64,000 nucleotides of DNA from Demequina sp. NBRC 110054 (GCF_002090115.1 NZ_BBRK01000004.1:1178001-1242000), one strand, 5' to 3'; positions 36,374 through 44,667 are shown, counted from the first letter of the stretch. Notes: a model not told the origin generated them from the sequence alone. Numbers and translations: made by a program.

Positions 36374-36409
36374 TTGCGATGACGCAAGAGATGAGCGTAT
36401 TGTGTTGTC
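36374..36409 (+). promoter_or_regulatory. Promoter and operator palindrome for the XRE-integrase genes
   Basis: The inverted repeat TTGCG-ATGA-CGCAA (36374-36387) overlaps a possible -35 (TTGCGA). A possible -10 TATTGT lies 18 bp on (36398-36403), with the ATG only 7 bp later, so the transcript may be leaderless. The palindrome is a natural site for XRE self-repression. Confidence 0.45.
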
Positions 36410-37042
36410 ATGAATCAAGAACTGAGTGTCGGTGCCGAGGATGCATGGGGCGCCTGGACGCGACGGGTGGGGCGGAACGTAGCGGCTGCGCGCGAACGGC
36501 GTGGCATGTCTGCTCGCGAGCTCGCGGAACGTACTAGGGCGCTCGGCTTTGAGGTGCCGCGAAACTCGATCGCCAACCTCGAGTCGGGCCGGAAGGGTTC
36601 TGTGTCGATAGCGGAAGTGGCGGCGCTCGCCGGTGCCCTGGAGGTTGCTCCGCTGGTCTTGTTGTTCGACCCTGAGGGTGCCGATGCCGAGTTTCTCCCT
36701 GGGCGCGAGGCGGCACAGGTCGTAGCCGCCGATTGGTTCGCAGGACTCCAGCCGGAACCTCGATCGGATGGTCCGATGCGAGCATCCGACCTCGACTACG
36801 CGGGTGCGCTTCCGCTCTATCGCAGGCACCGTGAGGTCGCCGCCAGGCTCAGCGCCTTCGCTCGCTCGATCGAGATTCGCGATCATGCGGTGGCCTGGAG
36901 CGGGCCGACCGATGGTGACTGCCGTGAGTGGGTGCAACGACTTCTACGCGTGCGCGCTGAGATTCGTGAGCACGGCTATCGGGAGCTGCCGATCGAAGAT
37001 GCGGTCCGAGGGCTTGTAGATCGGTTTGGCGACGATGGCTAG
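36410..37042 (+). CDS. XRE family transcriptional regulator
   Basis: A 210-residue protein with an XRE helix-turn-helix near residues 20-80 (NVAAARERRGMSARELAERT, then NSIANLESGRKGSVSIAEVA) and an uncharacterised C-terminal domain. Its place between the divergent excisionase and the integrase suggests it is the lysogeny-like switch of the element. It overlaps the integrase gene by 8 bp (ATGGCTAG), the same overlap geometry seen between the two RT genes. It may also respond to phage or host signals, which is speculation. Confidence 0.8.
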   Translation: MNQELSVGAEDAWGAWTRRVGRNVAAARERRGMSARELAERTRALGFEVPRNSIANLESGRKGSVSIAEVAALAGALEVAPLVLLFDPEGADAEFLPGREAAQVVAADWFAGLQPEPRSDGPMRASDLDYAGALPLYRRHREVAARLSAFARSIEIRDHAVAWSGPTDGDCREWVQRLLRVRAEIREHGYRELPIEDAVRGLVDRFGDDG

Positions 37043-38168
37043 ACCTCCGCTTGAGGTGGGGACCTGGGGGCATATTTCCATCGCCGAAGTAGAGCCGCGG
37101 CGCCGCTACATCGCGCGCGCCCGCTTTCGCGACTTTGACGGTCTGACGAGGAAGGTCGAGGCGGCGGGGCCGTCTAGAGCTCGTGCCGAGGCGCGGCTGC
37201 TAGAGCGCCTGCGGCGTCGAGCGAAGGCGGGCGATGAGTACCTATCGGGACTCACGCGGGTCTCGGTACTCGCGTCACATTGGCTCGAGACTGAGGTGGA
37301 CGGATCGTCACGGGCCGCGTCGACCAGGCTGCGCTACCGGTTGACGGTGAACAACCACGTGACGCCGCGCATCGGCGGGCTGCTTCTGCACGAGGTCAGC
37401 ACGGCCACTGTCGATCGAGTTCTGCGAGCGATCACAACTGATACGGGCGCGGCGACCGCAAGGCTCGCGAGATCGTGCATGGCATCGATGTTTGCTCTAG
37501 CGGTACGTCACGACGCGATTGCTGCGAACCCCGTGCGTGAGACTCTGGCCGTCGCGCCTACCGGCGGCGAAGCCAAAGCAATTTCAGTTGTCGACGTGAA
37601 GGCGCTCCGTGTTGATCTCCGGGCGGACCAAGTCGCACGGGATGCTGACTTGATCGACCTCGTTGACTTGCTCCTAGTGACGGGCGTTCGGATTGGTGAA
37701 GCGCTCGCGCTGAGGTGGCAGGACATCGACTTCGAAACGCGGAGGGTGGTCGTCAGCGGCACGATGGTTCGCGACGGCGCCAGAGGGCTTGTGCGCCAAG
37801 GTCAGACGAAGGGCAAGCGCGCCCGATCCCTGTCCATACCGCAGGCAACCGTCACGATGCTTCTCGAGCGGCAGGTGCACGGTGTTCCGAGCGAGGTCGT
37901 GTTCCCCTCCGCCGCCCTCGGATTCCGGGAGGTGTCCACGGTGAACAAGCAGTGGCGCGCGTTCCGATCACGCAATCCGCGCTGGAGTGAAGTGCAGCTA
38001 AAGCACTTCCGCAAGACCGTTGCGACGACCCTTGAGCGCACCGTCGGCCTGGAGAGCGCTGCGAGTGTGCTCGGCCACGCGGGCGTCGCTGTGACTTCGA
38101 AACACTATGTTGAGCGGGCGCTTGAGGCTCCCGACCACTCCGAAATCCTTGCTGGACTGCTCGCGTAG
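37035..38168 (+). CDS. int: Tyrosine recombinase (phage-type integrase)
   Basis: A 377-residue integrase that moves the island in and out of tRNA-Lys. An N-terminal arm-binding and SAM-like core-binding domain (about 1-175) precedes the catalytic domain. All catalytic residues are present: Arg219 (TGVRIGEALALRW), Lys259 (QTKGKRARS), His324 and Arg326 (KHFRKT), His348 (LGHAG) and nucleophile Tyr358 (SKHYVER). It ends 98 bp before attR beside the intact tRNA, the usual arrangement. Starts at ATG within the XRE stop region. No truncation, so the element may still be mobile. Confidence 0.93.
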   Translation: MARPPLEVGTWGHISIAEVEPRRRYIARARFRDFDGLTRKVEAAGPSRARAEARLLERLRRRAKAGDEYLSGLTRVSVLASHWLETEVDGSSRAASTRLRYRLTVNNHVTPRIGGLLLHEVSTATVDRVLRAITTDTGAATARLARSCMASMFALAVRHDAIAANPVRETLAVAPTGGEAKAISVVDVKALRVDLRADQVARDADLIDLVDLLLVTGVRIGEALALRWQDIDFETRRVVVSGTMVRDGARGLVRQGQTKGKRARSLSIPQATVTMLLERQVHGVPSEVVFPSAALGFREVSTVNKQWRAFRSRNPRWSEVQLKHFRKTVATTLERTVGLESAASVLGHAGVAVTSKHYVERALEAPDHSEILAGLLA

Positions 38169-38265
38169 CGGCGCTTCGGGCGGAGCCAAAACGGTGAGTT
38201 TGCGGTGGCTGCTGGACTCGTAACTCCGACTCTGCTCGGGCAGTTGCCAATCTACGTGGTCCTTC

Positions 38266-38303
38266 GTGGGCCCCGTGGGGCTCGAACCCACGACCTACGG
38301 ATT
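38266..38303. other. Right attachment site (attR) within tRNA-Lys
   Basis: 38-bp direct repeat matching 31143-31180 exactly. It ends at the anticodon-loop edge of the intact tRNA-Lys, so strand exchange probably occurs in the anticodon/T-arm part of the tRNA gene. Confidence 0.9.
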
Positions 38304-38339
38304 AAAAGTCCGCTGCTCTACCAACTGAGCTAGAGGCCC
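38267..38339 (-). tRNA. tRNA-Lys (TTT)
   Basis: The reverse complement forms a 73-nt cloverleaf: acceptor GGGCCTC with GGGGCCC, anticodon loop CTTTTAA (anticodon TTT, Lys), T arm GTGGG-TTCGAGC-CCCAC, discriminator A. The gene is intact and serves as the integration site of the island to its left. Confidence 0.95.
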
Positions 38340-38446
38340 GCAGACAATCGTAGCCGGGCCGCTGCGTCGCCCCTTCCGGAGGGGTGCCCGCGGTGCGGCC
38401 GGGTTGCCCCTCGGAATGTTGACCAGGTGTCAACTGTTCCCCAGGC

Positions 38447-38626
38447 ATGAGAATTCTTCTGATTGTCCTGGCTGTCGTCTTCCTGGCCTTCGCGATCGTG
38501 GGCTTCCTGGTCAAGGCCCTGCTGTGGCTTGCGGTGCTCGGCCTGATCCTGTTCGCCGCGACGGTCGCCTACTGGGTGATCCGAGCGAAGCTGTCGCATC
38601 GCGACGAGGAGCCCGCGCGGGCCTGA
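38447..38626 (+). CDS. Small two-helix membrane protein
   Basis: A 59-residue frame beginning MRILLIVLAVVFLAFAIVGF, with two hydrophobic segments (about 1-20 and 24-45) and a short charged tail ending EEPARA. The composition and codon use look real. No family was recognised. A clear ribosome site is not obvious (CCAGGC). It is convergent with the phosphotransferase gene. Confidence 0.6.
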   Translation: MRILLIVLAVVFLAFAIVGFLVKALLWLAVLGLILFAATVAYWVIRAKLSHRDEEPARA

Positions 38627-38645
38627 CGCCGTCCTCCGGGGCGCG

Positions 38646-39554
38646 CTACCGCAGCAGCCCGAGCGCCTCGAGCGTCCGCCAGGCCATCTTCTGCGTGACC
38701 TCGCGGGGCGACAGCGCCATCCCGACGGCCTTGCTGAGTCCGATGCCTCGCGCCCGGGCGAGGAACGCGTCGTCGACGCGACCCGTCTCGCGGTGATACG
38801 CCTCGAGCGCCGCCTCGACGCCCGAGGCTGGCATGAGCGCGTGGGTGAAGCCGACGTCGACCGCCGGATCGCACATCGCCATCGAGCCCCAGTCGAAGAT
38901 GCCTCCGAAGGCGCCGTCATGGCTGAGGACGTTGGCGCCGTGGAGGTCGGCGTGCGACCACACCCACTCCGTGTTGGGTGCGGCGGCGAGCGCGGTCTCC
39001 CACAGGCTCAGCGCCGCCTCGAGGTCGAGCCGCTCGCCGTGCGGGCCGCCGTCGTGGTGGGCACGCAGCACCCGCTCGAGCGTCTTCTCGGAGCGGTCCG
39101 CCATGGGGATCGACTGCTCGACGTTGAACGGCGCGTCGCCCGGCGCCTCGACATGCACCTGGGCGAGCGCGCGGCCCACGTCGGCTCCCGCATCGGAGGT
39201 CAGCGGGACCTCGTCCGCGGTGTCGCCGGGCACCCACGTGACCACGGCCCACGGCCACGGGTAGCCGTGACCCGGCTGCCCGTGCGCCGTGAAGGTGGGC
39301 GACGGGAAGTCCCACGAGCGGCTGAGCTGCGGGACCCAGTGCATCTCCGTCTGGAGGAAGGTCACGGCCGGCTCGGTGCGCGGAAGGCGCGCGGCGAGCC
39401 CGTCACCCAGGCGGAACATCGCGCAGTCCCATCCGTCGAAGCGGGGTCCGAGCTCGAGCTCGAGCAGCTCGGGATGCTGGTCCGCCAGGAGCCTCGCGAC
39501 GGTGTCGTGAGAGATCGACGGATGCGCCGGCGGCGGGACCGTGTCGAAGCTCAT
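38646..39554 (-). CDS. APH-family phosphotransferase
   Basis: A 302-residue aminoglycoside-phosphotransferase-fold protein. The Brenner motif is WSHADLHGANVL (catalytic Asp) and the DFG-like motif is IFDWGSMAMCDPAVDVG. The N-lobe aligns with the MPH/APH subgroup found widely in actinobacteria. The substrate is unknown and need not be an antibiotic; chromosomal actinobacterial homologues are often of unassigned role. It overlaps the preceding membrane-protein gene by an ATGA junction, so they form one unit. Confidence 0.88.
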   Translation of the reverse strand: MSFDTVPPPAHPSISHDTVARLLADQHPELLELELGPRFDGWDCAMFRLGDGLAARLPRTEPAVTFLQTEMHWVPQLSRSWDFPSPTFTAHGQPGHGYPWPWAVVTWVPGDTADEVPLTSDAGADVGRALAQVHVEAPGDAPFNVEQSIPMADRSEKTLERVLRAHHDGGPHGERLDLEAALSLWETALAAAPNTEWVWSHADLHGANVLSHDGAFGGIFDWGSMAMCDPAVDVGFTHALMPASGVEAALEAYHRETGRVDDAFLARARGIGLSKAVGMALSPREVTQKMAWRTLEALGLLR

Positions 39555-40171
39555 GCCCCAGTCTCTCGTGTCGGCGTGAGCGGGCGCCACCGGGTGAGCT
39601 GTGAGAGCAGCATCCCCACGCCCCAGCATGCGGCGAGCATCCCCGCGCTGGTCGCGAGCACCGAGGCGTAGCCGCCCGCGGGATCCAGGAAGGGGTAGGG
39701 GATCCACCCGCAGGTCGCGCCGAGCACGAGTGCGGTCAGGAGGTACGCCGTGGGATACGCGATCACGACCCATGCATGCCGCCAGCTCAGCGCTCGACGC
39801 GGGCCCTTGACCAGCCAGTCCGTCAGGAGGATCGCCGCGGAGAGCCCGTGCAGGACCGCGTTCGTCCATAGGTCGGGCAGGGCGAACCCGGCGTGCGCGA
39901 GCATCGTCCAGTAGATGACCACCAGAAGGAACAGGTGCGCCGTGGCCGCGAGCCGCGCGGACTCGAGCCGAGGCGACCCGGCCGCCGATCCGCGGAGCGC
40001 CGACAGCAGCAGCGTCGCCATCGCGAGGATGTTGGCCTGGATCGTGAAATGGCCGTACAGGTGGAGCACGCTCGGTGTGCCCGACTCGATCACCGCGAGC
40101 GTCGTCGCGGCGAGCGCGGCGAAGATCAGTAGCGCTCCCGCCAGCTGCACCCGCGTCCACACGCCCCTCAT
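39551..40171 (-). CDS. Pr6Pr family membrane protein
   Basis: A 206-residue integral membrane protein with six predicted helices, resembling the Pr6Pr/FAR-17a-like family (YGHFTIQANILAM in helix 2, then HLFLLVVIYWTMLAHAG, and AYPTAYLLTALV). Function in bacteria is unknown. It is the first gene of a two-gene unit with the phosphotransferase, overlapping it by 4 bp. Confidence 0.8.
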   Translation of the reverse strand: MRGVWTRVQLAGALLIFAALAATTLAVIESGTPSVLHLYGHFTIQANILAMATLLLSALRGSAAGSPRLESARLAATAHLFLLVVIYWTMLAHAGFALPDLWTNAVLHGLSAAILLTDWLVKGPRRALSWRHAWVVIAYPTAYLLTALVLGATCGWIPYPFLDPAGGYASVLATSAGMLAACWGVGMLLSQLTRWRPLTPTRETGA

Positions 40172-40251
40172 GCGCGAGACGCTAGCAACGGCGGCGCCTC
40201 GTCTCGTGGGGCGTTCTGCCCAGGTGGCCGTCGCTCTCGTACGCTGGACGC

Positions 40252-40833
40252 GTGAGACTTGGCACCCTTCTCGAGCTGGGCGAGTGGACGACGACGCCCG
40301 CGGCCGTCGAGCTGGACGGCGGGACGATGCTGGTGACGGCGAGGCACGGATCCGACGCCTGGCAGACCACCAGCTACGGATTCGTCCACGACGATGCGCA
40401 TGCGCTGCTCGTGCCGATGGAGGCCCGCCAGGCCGCCGAGGTCACCTTCAGGCTGGACTACGGCGAGCAGTTCGACCAGGCCGGGATCATGGTGCGCGCC
40501 GACTCCCGCACATGGATCAAGTGCGGCGTCGAGGTCTCCGACGGAGCGCCCCAGGTGGGCGCCGTCGTCACGCGCGGAGTCTCCGACTGGTCGGTCGCTC
40601 CCGTGCCCGAGTGGAATGGTCGCCTCGTGACGGTGCGCGCCTCGCGCGACGGCGACGCGGTGACCGTGCGCGCCAGGGCCGACGACGAGCCGTGGCGGCT
40701 CGTGCGCGTCGCACCCCTCGCTCCAGAGGCCGAGGTCGGCGTCGGGCCGTACTGCTGTGCGCCCTCCCGCGCGGGACTGACGGTGACCTTCACCGACTTC
40801 CGGCTCGACGAGCCCGACGTCGCTCTGCACTGA
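40252..40833 (+). CDS. DUF1349 domain protein
   Basis: A 193-residue protein covering the whole DUF1349 fold, a concanavalin-like beta sandwich related to yeast Ree1. Typical segments are YGFVHDDAHALLV, FDQAGIMVRADSRTWIKCGVEV and VTVRASRDGDAVTVRA. It starts at GTG 40252. It is probably a cytoplasmic carbohydrate-related or regulatory protein; the exact role is unknown. Divergent from the Pr6Pr gene with an 80-bp gap. Confidence 0.85.
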   Translation: MRLGTLLELGEWTTTPAAVELDGGTMLVTARHGSDAWQTTSYGFVHDDAHALLVPMEARQAAEVTFRLDYGEQFDQAGIMVRADSRTWIKCGVEVSDGAPQVGAVVTRGVSDWSVAPVPEWNGRLVTVRASRDGDAVTVRARADDEPWRLVRVAPLAPEAEVGVGPYCCAPSRAGLTVTFTDFRLDEPDVALH

Positions 40834-40966
40834 GGCCGGTCATCTCGGCGCCTGGTATTCAAGGCCCCCGGTCTCTTCGGCGCGTGTGAATTTCCGCGCA
40901 TGCGCGCATCCACCCCAACCGATCCCGATACGGTTCCGTCCTGTCTGCATACGCAGGATGTGAGGG

Positions 40967-41518
40967 GTGGAATCGGTGGCTGGGTGGGAGCGGGTGCTGC
41001 ATGAGCTCGCGGGTCAGCGTCGTGGCCGGTTGTTGGGTTTCGCGTCGATGTTGGCGGGTCCGGACGATGCGGAGGACCTGGTTCAGGAGGCGATTGTTGC
41101 GACGTTCTCGCGGGGGCGGGGCTTCGAGGATGTGGCTTCTGCTGAGGCGTATGTGCGGCGGGCGATCGCAACCAGGTATGTGGATCGGGTGAGGTCGCAG
41201 TCGGCTGATCGGCGGCGCGCGGAGCGGGTGGCTCCGGCCGAGGCGGTGCCGGATGCGAGCGAGCGGGTGGCGACGGTGGTGACGTTGCATGAGGCGTTGA
41301 AGGAGTTGGCGCCGCGTCCGCGGGCGTGTGTGACGTTGCGTTATCTGTCGGAGATGTCGGTGCGTGAGGTGGCGCATGAGTTGGGGCTGTCGGAGGGGGC
41401 GGTCAAGCGGTACACGTCGGATGGGATCCGGGCGCTGAACGCTTTGCTGGGCACGGATGAGCCTGAGGATGTGGGCGAGACGGCTGCGGTGGTGCCGATG
41501 AGGGGAGGTGTGCGATGA
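40967..41518 (+). CDS. ECF-like RNA polymerase sigma factor (SigE family)
   Basis: A 183-residue sigma-70 family factor. Region 2 lies at about 20-85 (GPDDAEDLVQEAIVATF and the -10 binding helix) and region 4 at about 110-165 (LRYLSEMSVREVAHELGLSE helix-turn-helix). GTG start at 40967, with a second GTG 12 bp on. It overlaps the next gene by ATGA, which encodes a single-pass membrane protein that could act as its anti-sigma factor. Codon use (many TTG, GTT, CGT) differs from neighbours. The AACCGATCCCGATACG stretch upstream may be a self-recognised promoter. Confidence 0.88.
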   Translation: MESVAGWERVLHELAGQRRGRLLGFASMLAGPDDAEDLVQEAIVATFSRGRGFEDVASAEAYVRRAIATRYVDRVRSQSADRRRAERVAPAEAVPDASERVATVVTLHEALKELAPRPRACVTLRYLSEMSVREVAHELGLSEGAVKRYTSDGIRALNALLGTDEPEDVGETAAVVPMRGGVR

Positions 41519-42948
41519 GCGGTCTGAAGGGGATGTTCGAGGAGGAGTTCGAGCGCGCCTCCGGTGACTTCGTTGGGCTGGCTGAGTTCGATGAGCTGGG
41601 TGCGGTGCGGTCGGTGCGGCGTCGTCGTGCGACACGGTCGATGACGGTGGCTGCTGCTGGTGTGGTCGGTGTGGGTGTGCTGTCGGTGGGGTTGTTCTCG
41701 TTTGCCGGGGGTGACGGTGATCCGGCGTCGACTCCTTCGGTGACGCCCTCGGCGACTTCGTCGTCGTCCGTGTCTCCCAGCCCCAGCGCCGAGCCCAGCG
41801 TGAGCGCGTCGCCGTCGGCGGTTGCCGAAGCGGCTGCGGCTGCCGCGAACGAGCCCGGACCTGGCTGGTTCCTGCTCGACGTCCAAGTGGAGGAGGACAC
41901 CCTCGTCGACGGTTCCGACACCTGGGTCCAGGCCGATCGCTCCACCGACACGCTGCTGCTCGTCTCTCCCGGAGGAGAGACGACCGAGGTGCTCGATGTG
42001 GCGGACTACAGTGCGAGCTGGCCCGTCGCGTGGTTCGGCGGCGAGGTCGCGCTGCTGAGGCAGGAGCTCAGCGCCGACAGCTTCGGCTGGTCAGGGACGC
42101 TGCTCACCGTGGACCTCGACAGCGGGGACGTGCTCCAGACGCTCGAGCAGGAGCCGGATTCGGAGTACGACTTCTACTATCAGCCGTGGTTCGGGGCGCT
42201 CGACGGCGGGAGCCGCATCGTCACCCTGGAGTATCTCGGCGGCTTGACCGGGTCGGTGGCCGTGGGGGCAGTGGACGGGGCGTCGACGCCCCTGTGCGAT
42301 ACCGCCGCGGTACAGAACGACCAGGCTCTCTCCCCGTCGGGCGATCGCTTCGTCTGCTTCGACCTCGACGAGGATCGCGAGGCGGCGGGGGAGAGCGACT
42401 CGCTTCCCGCGACCGTGGTGGTCGTCGCGCCGACCGACGGCTCCGCGAGTGAGGAGGTGACACGCCTGTCGCGGTTCGCGGGGCGATACGAGCCCAGCGG
42501 TTGGATGAGCGAGACCGAGCTGCTCTTCGCCCGCGAGAACGATGCCGGCGCGTATGTCTACTTCGTGCTCGATACGGACTCGGGTGAGGTGCGCGATGCG
42601 GAGGTGCCGCTCGAGGCCTCGGAGCAGCTCGCGATCTTCGACTACGACACGGGGACGTACGCGCGTGGCGAGGGAGCAGACGTGGTCTTCTATGACGAGT
42701 CGGGAGTCCGGATCGCATCGGCGACGTGTGAGGGTGGATACCTCGATGCCGAGTACCTCACGGAATTCTCGGGCGGTCGCGCCATGGTGTTGTGCGGTGG
42801 ATCGTCGCCGAACGGAGGATACGGCGAGGGCTCCCGCGCCGCGGTCTGGCTCGCCGACCTCGTGGATGGCGGTGCGACCGAGATCGATCTGTCCGCCTAC
42901 CCGGACGGCGACTACCGCACGCGCGCCCTGCCGTACTGGGGGGAGTAG
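41515..42948 (+). CDS. Single-pass membrane protein, putative anti-sigma partner
   Basis: A 477-residue protein: a short cytoplasmic N-terminus (1-38, acidic then basic), one membrane helix (about 43-66), a Ser/Thr/Pro-rich linker (about 70-110), then a beta-rich extracytoplasmic domain with WD/TolB-like strand repeats. It is translationally coupled to the sigma factor, so it is probably its membrane sensor or anti-sigma factor, though no ZAS zinc motif is visible. The first about 80 codons share the unusual codon use of the sigma gene; the rest looks like host DNA. Confidence 0.7.
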   Translation: MSGLKGMFEEEFERASGDFVGLAEFDELGAVRSVRRRRATRSMTVAAAGVVGVGVLSVGLFSFAGGDGDPASTPSVTPSATSSSSVSPSPSAEPSVSASPSAVAEAAAAAANEPGPGWFLLDVQVEEDTLVDGSDTWVQADRSTDTLLLVSPGGETTEVLDVADYSASWPVAWFGGEVALLRQELSADSFGWSGTLLTVDLDSGDVLQTLEQEPDSEYDFYYQPWFGALDGGSRIVTLEYLGGLTGSVAVGAVDGASTPLCDTAAVQNDQALSPSGDRFVCFDLDEDREAAGESDSLPATVVVVAPTDGSASEEVTRLSRFAGRYEPSGWMSETELLFARENDAGAYVYFVLDTDSGEVRDAEVPLEASEQLAIFDYDTGTYARGEGADVVFYDESGVRIASATCEGGYLDAEYLTEFSGGRAMVLCGGSSPNGGYGEGSRAAVWLADLVDGGATEIDLSAYPDGDYRTRALPYWGE

Positions 42949-42970
42949 CGAGGACGGCTCGCCAGGTCGG

Positions 42971-43285
42971 TCAGAGCCCGGCGAGCAGCAGCGCCGCGAA
43001 CGCTACGGCGCCGGCCGCCATCGTCAGGCCCGAGGACCGTCGCCAGAGAGCCACGCCCACCGCGACGAGCGCGGCCAGGTGCCACGCACCGAATCCGCGC
43101 CACGCGCCCTCGTCGAGCAGCAGCGAGTTCGCGACGATCGCCGCGAGCGCCGCGGGTCCCACGAGCTTCAGCGCCTTCTCGACGCGCGGCGGGATGTCGC
43201 GGTCGCGGCCGAAGATCACGATGCCGCTGATGCGGATCAGATAGGTGCCGATCGCCGCGGCGGTGAAGATAAGGAAGGTCGTCAT
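42971..43285 (-). CDS. azlD: AzlD family branched-chain amino acid transport protein
   Basis: A 104-residue membrane protein with about four helices and the AzlD pattern (TYLIRISGIVIFG, then VGPAALAAIVANSL). It works with AzlC as an exporter of branched-chain amino acids or analogues. It starts inside the azlC stop (ATGA overlap), so the two are co-translated. Convergent with the sigma/anti-sigma unit. Confidence 0.9.
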   Translation of the reverse strand: MTTFLIFTAAAIGTYLIRISGIVIFGRDRDIPPRVEKALKLVGPAALAAIVANSLLLDEGAWRGFGAWHLAALVAVGVALWRRSSGLTMAAGAVAFAALLLAGL

Positions 43286-44073
43286 TCGCCGGCCTCCGCA
43301 TCGTGCGCGAGCCCGTCGTCGGGAACCCCGCCGGCCGCCGCATCGTCCCTGTCTCGCGTCGGGACATACGAGCCGACCACGATCGCGATGAGCGCGCCCG
43401 CCAGCACGTTGAGCCCCCACGGCAGGTCCTTCGCCAGGACGACGACCAGCGTCGAGACGGCGACGGTGACGACAGCGGGCGCATCGTGCAGGCCGGGCAC
43501 GAGCACCGCGAGGAACATGAGCGGGACGATGAAGCCGATCTGCCACGCGTCCGGGATGACGGGCCCGAGCACGATGCCGGCCACCGATCCCATGGCCCAC
43601 ACGACGACGAACGGCAGCGCTCCGCCGAGGATGAACCAGCGGCGTCGCACCGGATCCGGATAGCGGTCCGCGTGCAGAAGCGCGACGACCGCGGCCTGGT
43701 CCGTCATGAGGTGCGCGAGGCCGAGCTTCCACCGCGTGGGGAAGGCGGCGAAGACCGGCGCGAGCGCGGCAGAGTACAGCGCGAAGCGTGCGTTGATCAC
43801 GAGTGCGGTGAGGACCGCGATGACCGCGGGGGCATTCGAGCGGATCGCCTCGACGATCGCGATCTGGCTCGCGCCCGCGACGACGGAGACCGACGCGTAC
43901 GAACCGACCCATGGGTCGATGCCCGCGACGCGGATGAGCGCGCCGAACGCGAGCCCGAACAGGACGGAGCCAGGCATGAGTGGGGCGATCGACTTCAGCC
44001 CGTCCCATGCGTCGGACCACTGCGGTCGCGCGATGCCCAGCACTGACCGGCGGGCTGGGGAGGGCGGCGTCAC
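43282..44073 (-). CDS. azlC: AzlC family branched-chain amino acid permease
   Basis: A 263-residue integral membrane protein with the AzlC signature layout: GLKSIAPLMPGSVLFGLAFG near the N-terminus and NARFALYSAALAP in the middle. It is the large subunit of the AzlCD export system. The start is a GTG at 44073. A terminator lies upstream, between it and the DUF1540 gene, so azlCD has its own promoter. Confidence 0.9.
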   Translation of the reverse strand: MTPPSPARRSVLGIARPQWSDAWDGLKSIAPLMPGSVLFGLAFGALIRVAGIDPWVGSYASVSVVAGASQIAIVEAIRSNAPAVIAVLTALVINARFALYSAALAPVFAAFPTRWKLGLAHLMTDQAAVVALLHADRYPDPVRRRWFILGGALPFVVVWAMGSVAGIVLGPVIPDAWQIGFIVPLMFLAVLVPGLHDAPAVVTVAVSTLVVVLAKDLPWGLNVLAGALIAIVVGSYVPTRDRDDAAAGGVPDDGLAHDAEAGE

Positions 44074-44168
44074 CGTGTCAGTGTGTCACGCGGCGTCGGT
44101 GCCGCCGGGGCCGCGGGTGGCGCTCCTGGCAGCGCATGGCGAGGCGGCGTTGTCGTGGGGTGCGCATG

Positions 44169-44199
44169 CGAAAGCCCCGGCCGGAGGCCGGGGCTTTCG
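44169..44199 (-). terminator. Strong bidirectional terminator hairpin
   Basis: A perfect 14-bp inverted repeat CGAAAGCCCCGGCC / GGCCGGGGCTTTCG with a 3-nt loop. The TTTC end after the stem suits termination of the minus-strand DUF1540 transcript. Confidence 0.85.
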
Positions 44200-44228
44200 A
44201 GAGAGCGGACGTCCTCGCGAGAGAGGCG

Positions 44229-44537
44229 TCAGGCGGTCGCGCCCGCGGTCTCCTTGGCCTCGAAGGTCAGGCAGTCGGCGTTGTCGGCGCTCGCGCCGAC
44301 GGTGATGCCCTCCGCCGAGCAGATGAGGCTGTCGTTGAACTTGCAGTCCGTGCGCGTGCACGCGCCGACGGACGCGGTCTCGTCCCGGCCGCCCTTGTCG
44401 GCGGTGTCGACGAACGTGTTGCAGTGCGAGTGCGGCCCGCCCACGGAGATGGCGCCCGCGTGGCAGCCGCCGTGGTTGTAGCCGCAGCTGTCGACCGAGC
44501 ACGAGGTGACGATCGGCAGTCCGATGGAGATGGGCAT
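44229..44537 (-). CDS. DUF1540 protein with two Cys-rich repeats
   Basis: A 102-residue protein with two DUF1540 units, each a small Cys4-type fold: residues about 13-40 (CSVDSCGYNHGGCHAGAISV, then CNTF) and about 60-90 (CTRTDCKFNDSLICSAEGI, then DCLTF). The paired Cys/His sites suggest metal binding. The function of DUF1540 is unknown. ATG at 44537 with CGGGAG upstream. It is followed by a strong terminator, so it is probably monocistronic. Confidence 0.85.
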   Translation of the reverse strand: MPISIGLPIVTSCSVDSCGYNHGGCHAGAISVGGPHSHCNTFVDTADKGGRDETASVGACTRTDCKFNDSLICSAEGITVGASADNADCLTFEAKETAGATA

Positions 44538-44667
44538 GTCGCGCTCCCGGGGTAGGCGCCGCACCCGTTGCGCGACGGTCTGCCTTCCACGGTAGGCGCG
44601 GCGCCCCGCAGTTTCGAGTGCTGCGGATATGTGCGCGAGAAGAGTCAGGAAAAGCCGGGCCCGAGGG

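Larger units (their letters stand above)
31143..38303. mobile_element. Integrative element in tRNA-Lys carrying a two-RT (DRT3-type) defense locus
   Basis: The element is bounded by 38-bp perfect direct repeats (31143-31180 and 38266-38303) that copy the 3' half of tRNA-Lys. In order it holds: a 413-nt leader without genes, two overlapping reverse transcriptase genes, a structured non-coding stretch, a wHTH/zinc protein and excisionase (minus), then an XRE regulator and tyrosine integrase (plus) next to the intact tRNA. There are no transfer, capsid or portal genes, so it is a minimal integrative or satellite-like island. Codon usage in the RT genes is less GC-rich than in neighbours, which fits recent arrival. 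Confidence 0.9.

Noticed and set aside
31143-38303. Prophage
   Set aside because: Integrase, excisionase and XRE are present, but no capsid, terminase, portal or lysis genes; 7.1 kb is too small.
38646-39554. Antibiotic resistance gene
   Set aside because: The APH fold is clear, but chromosomal actinobacterial members are mostly of unknown substrate and no resistance context is seen.
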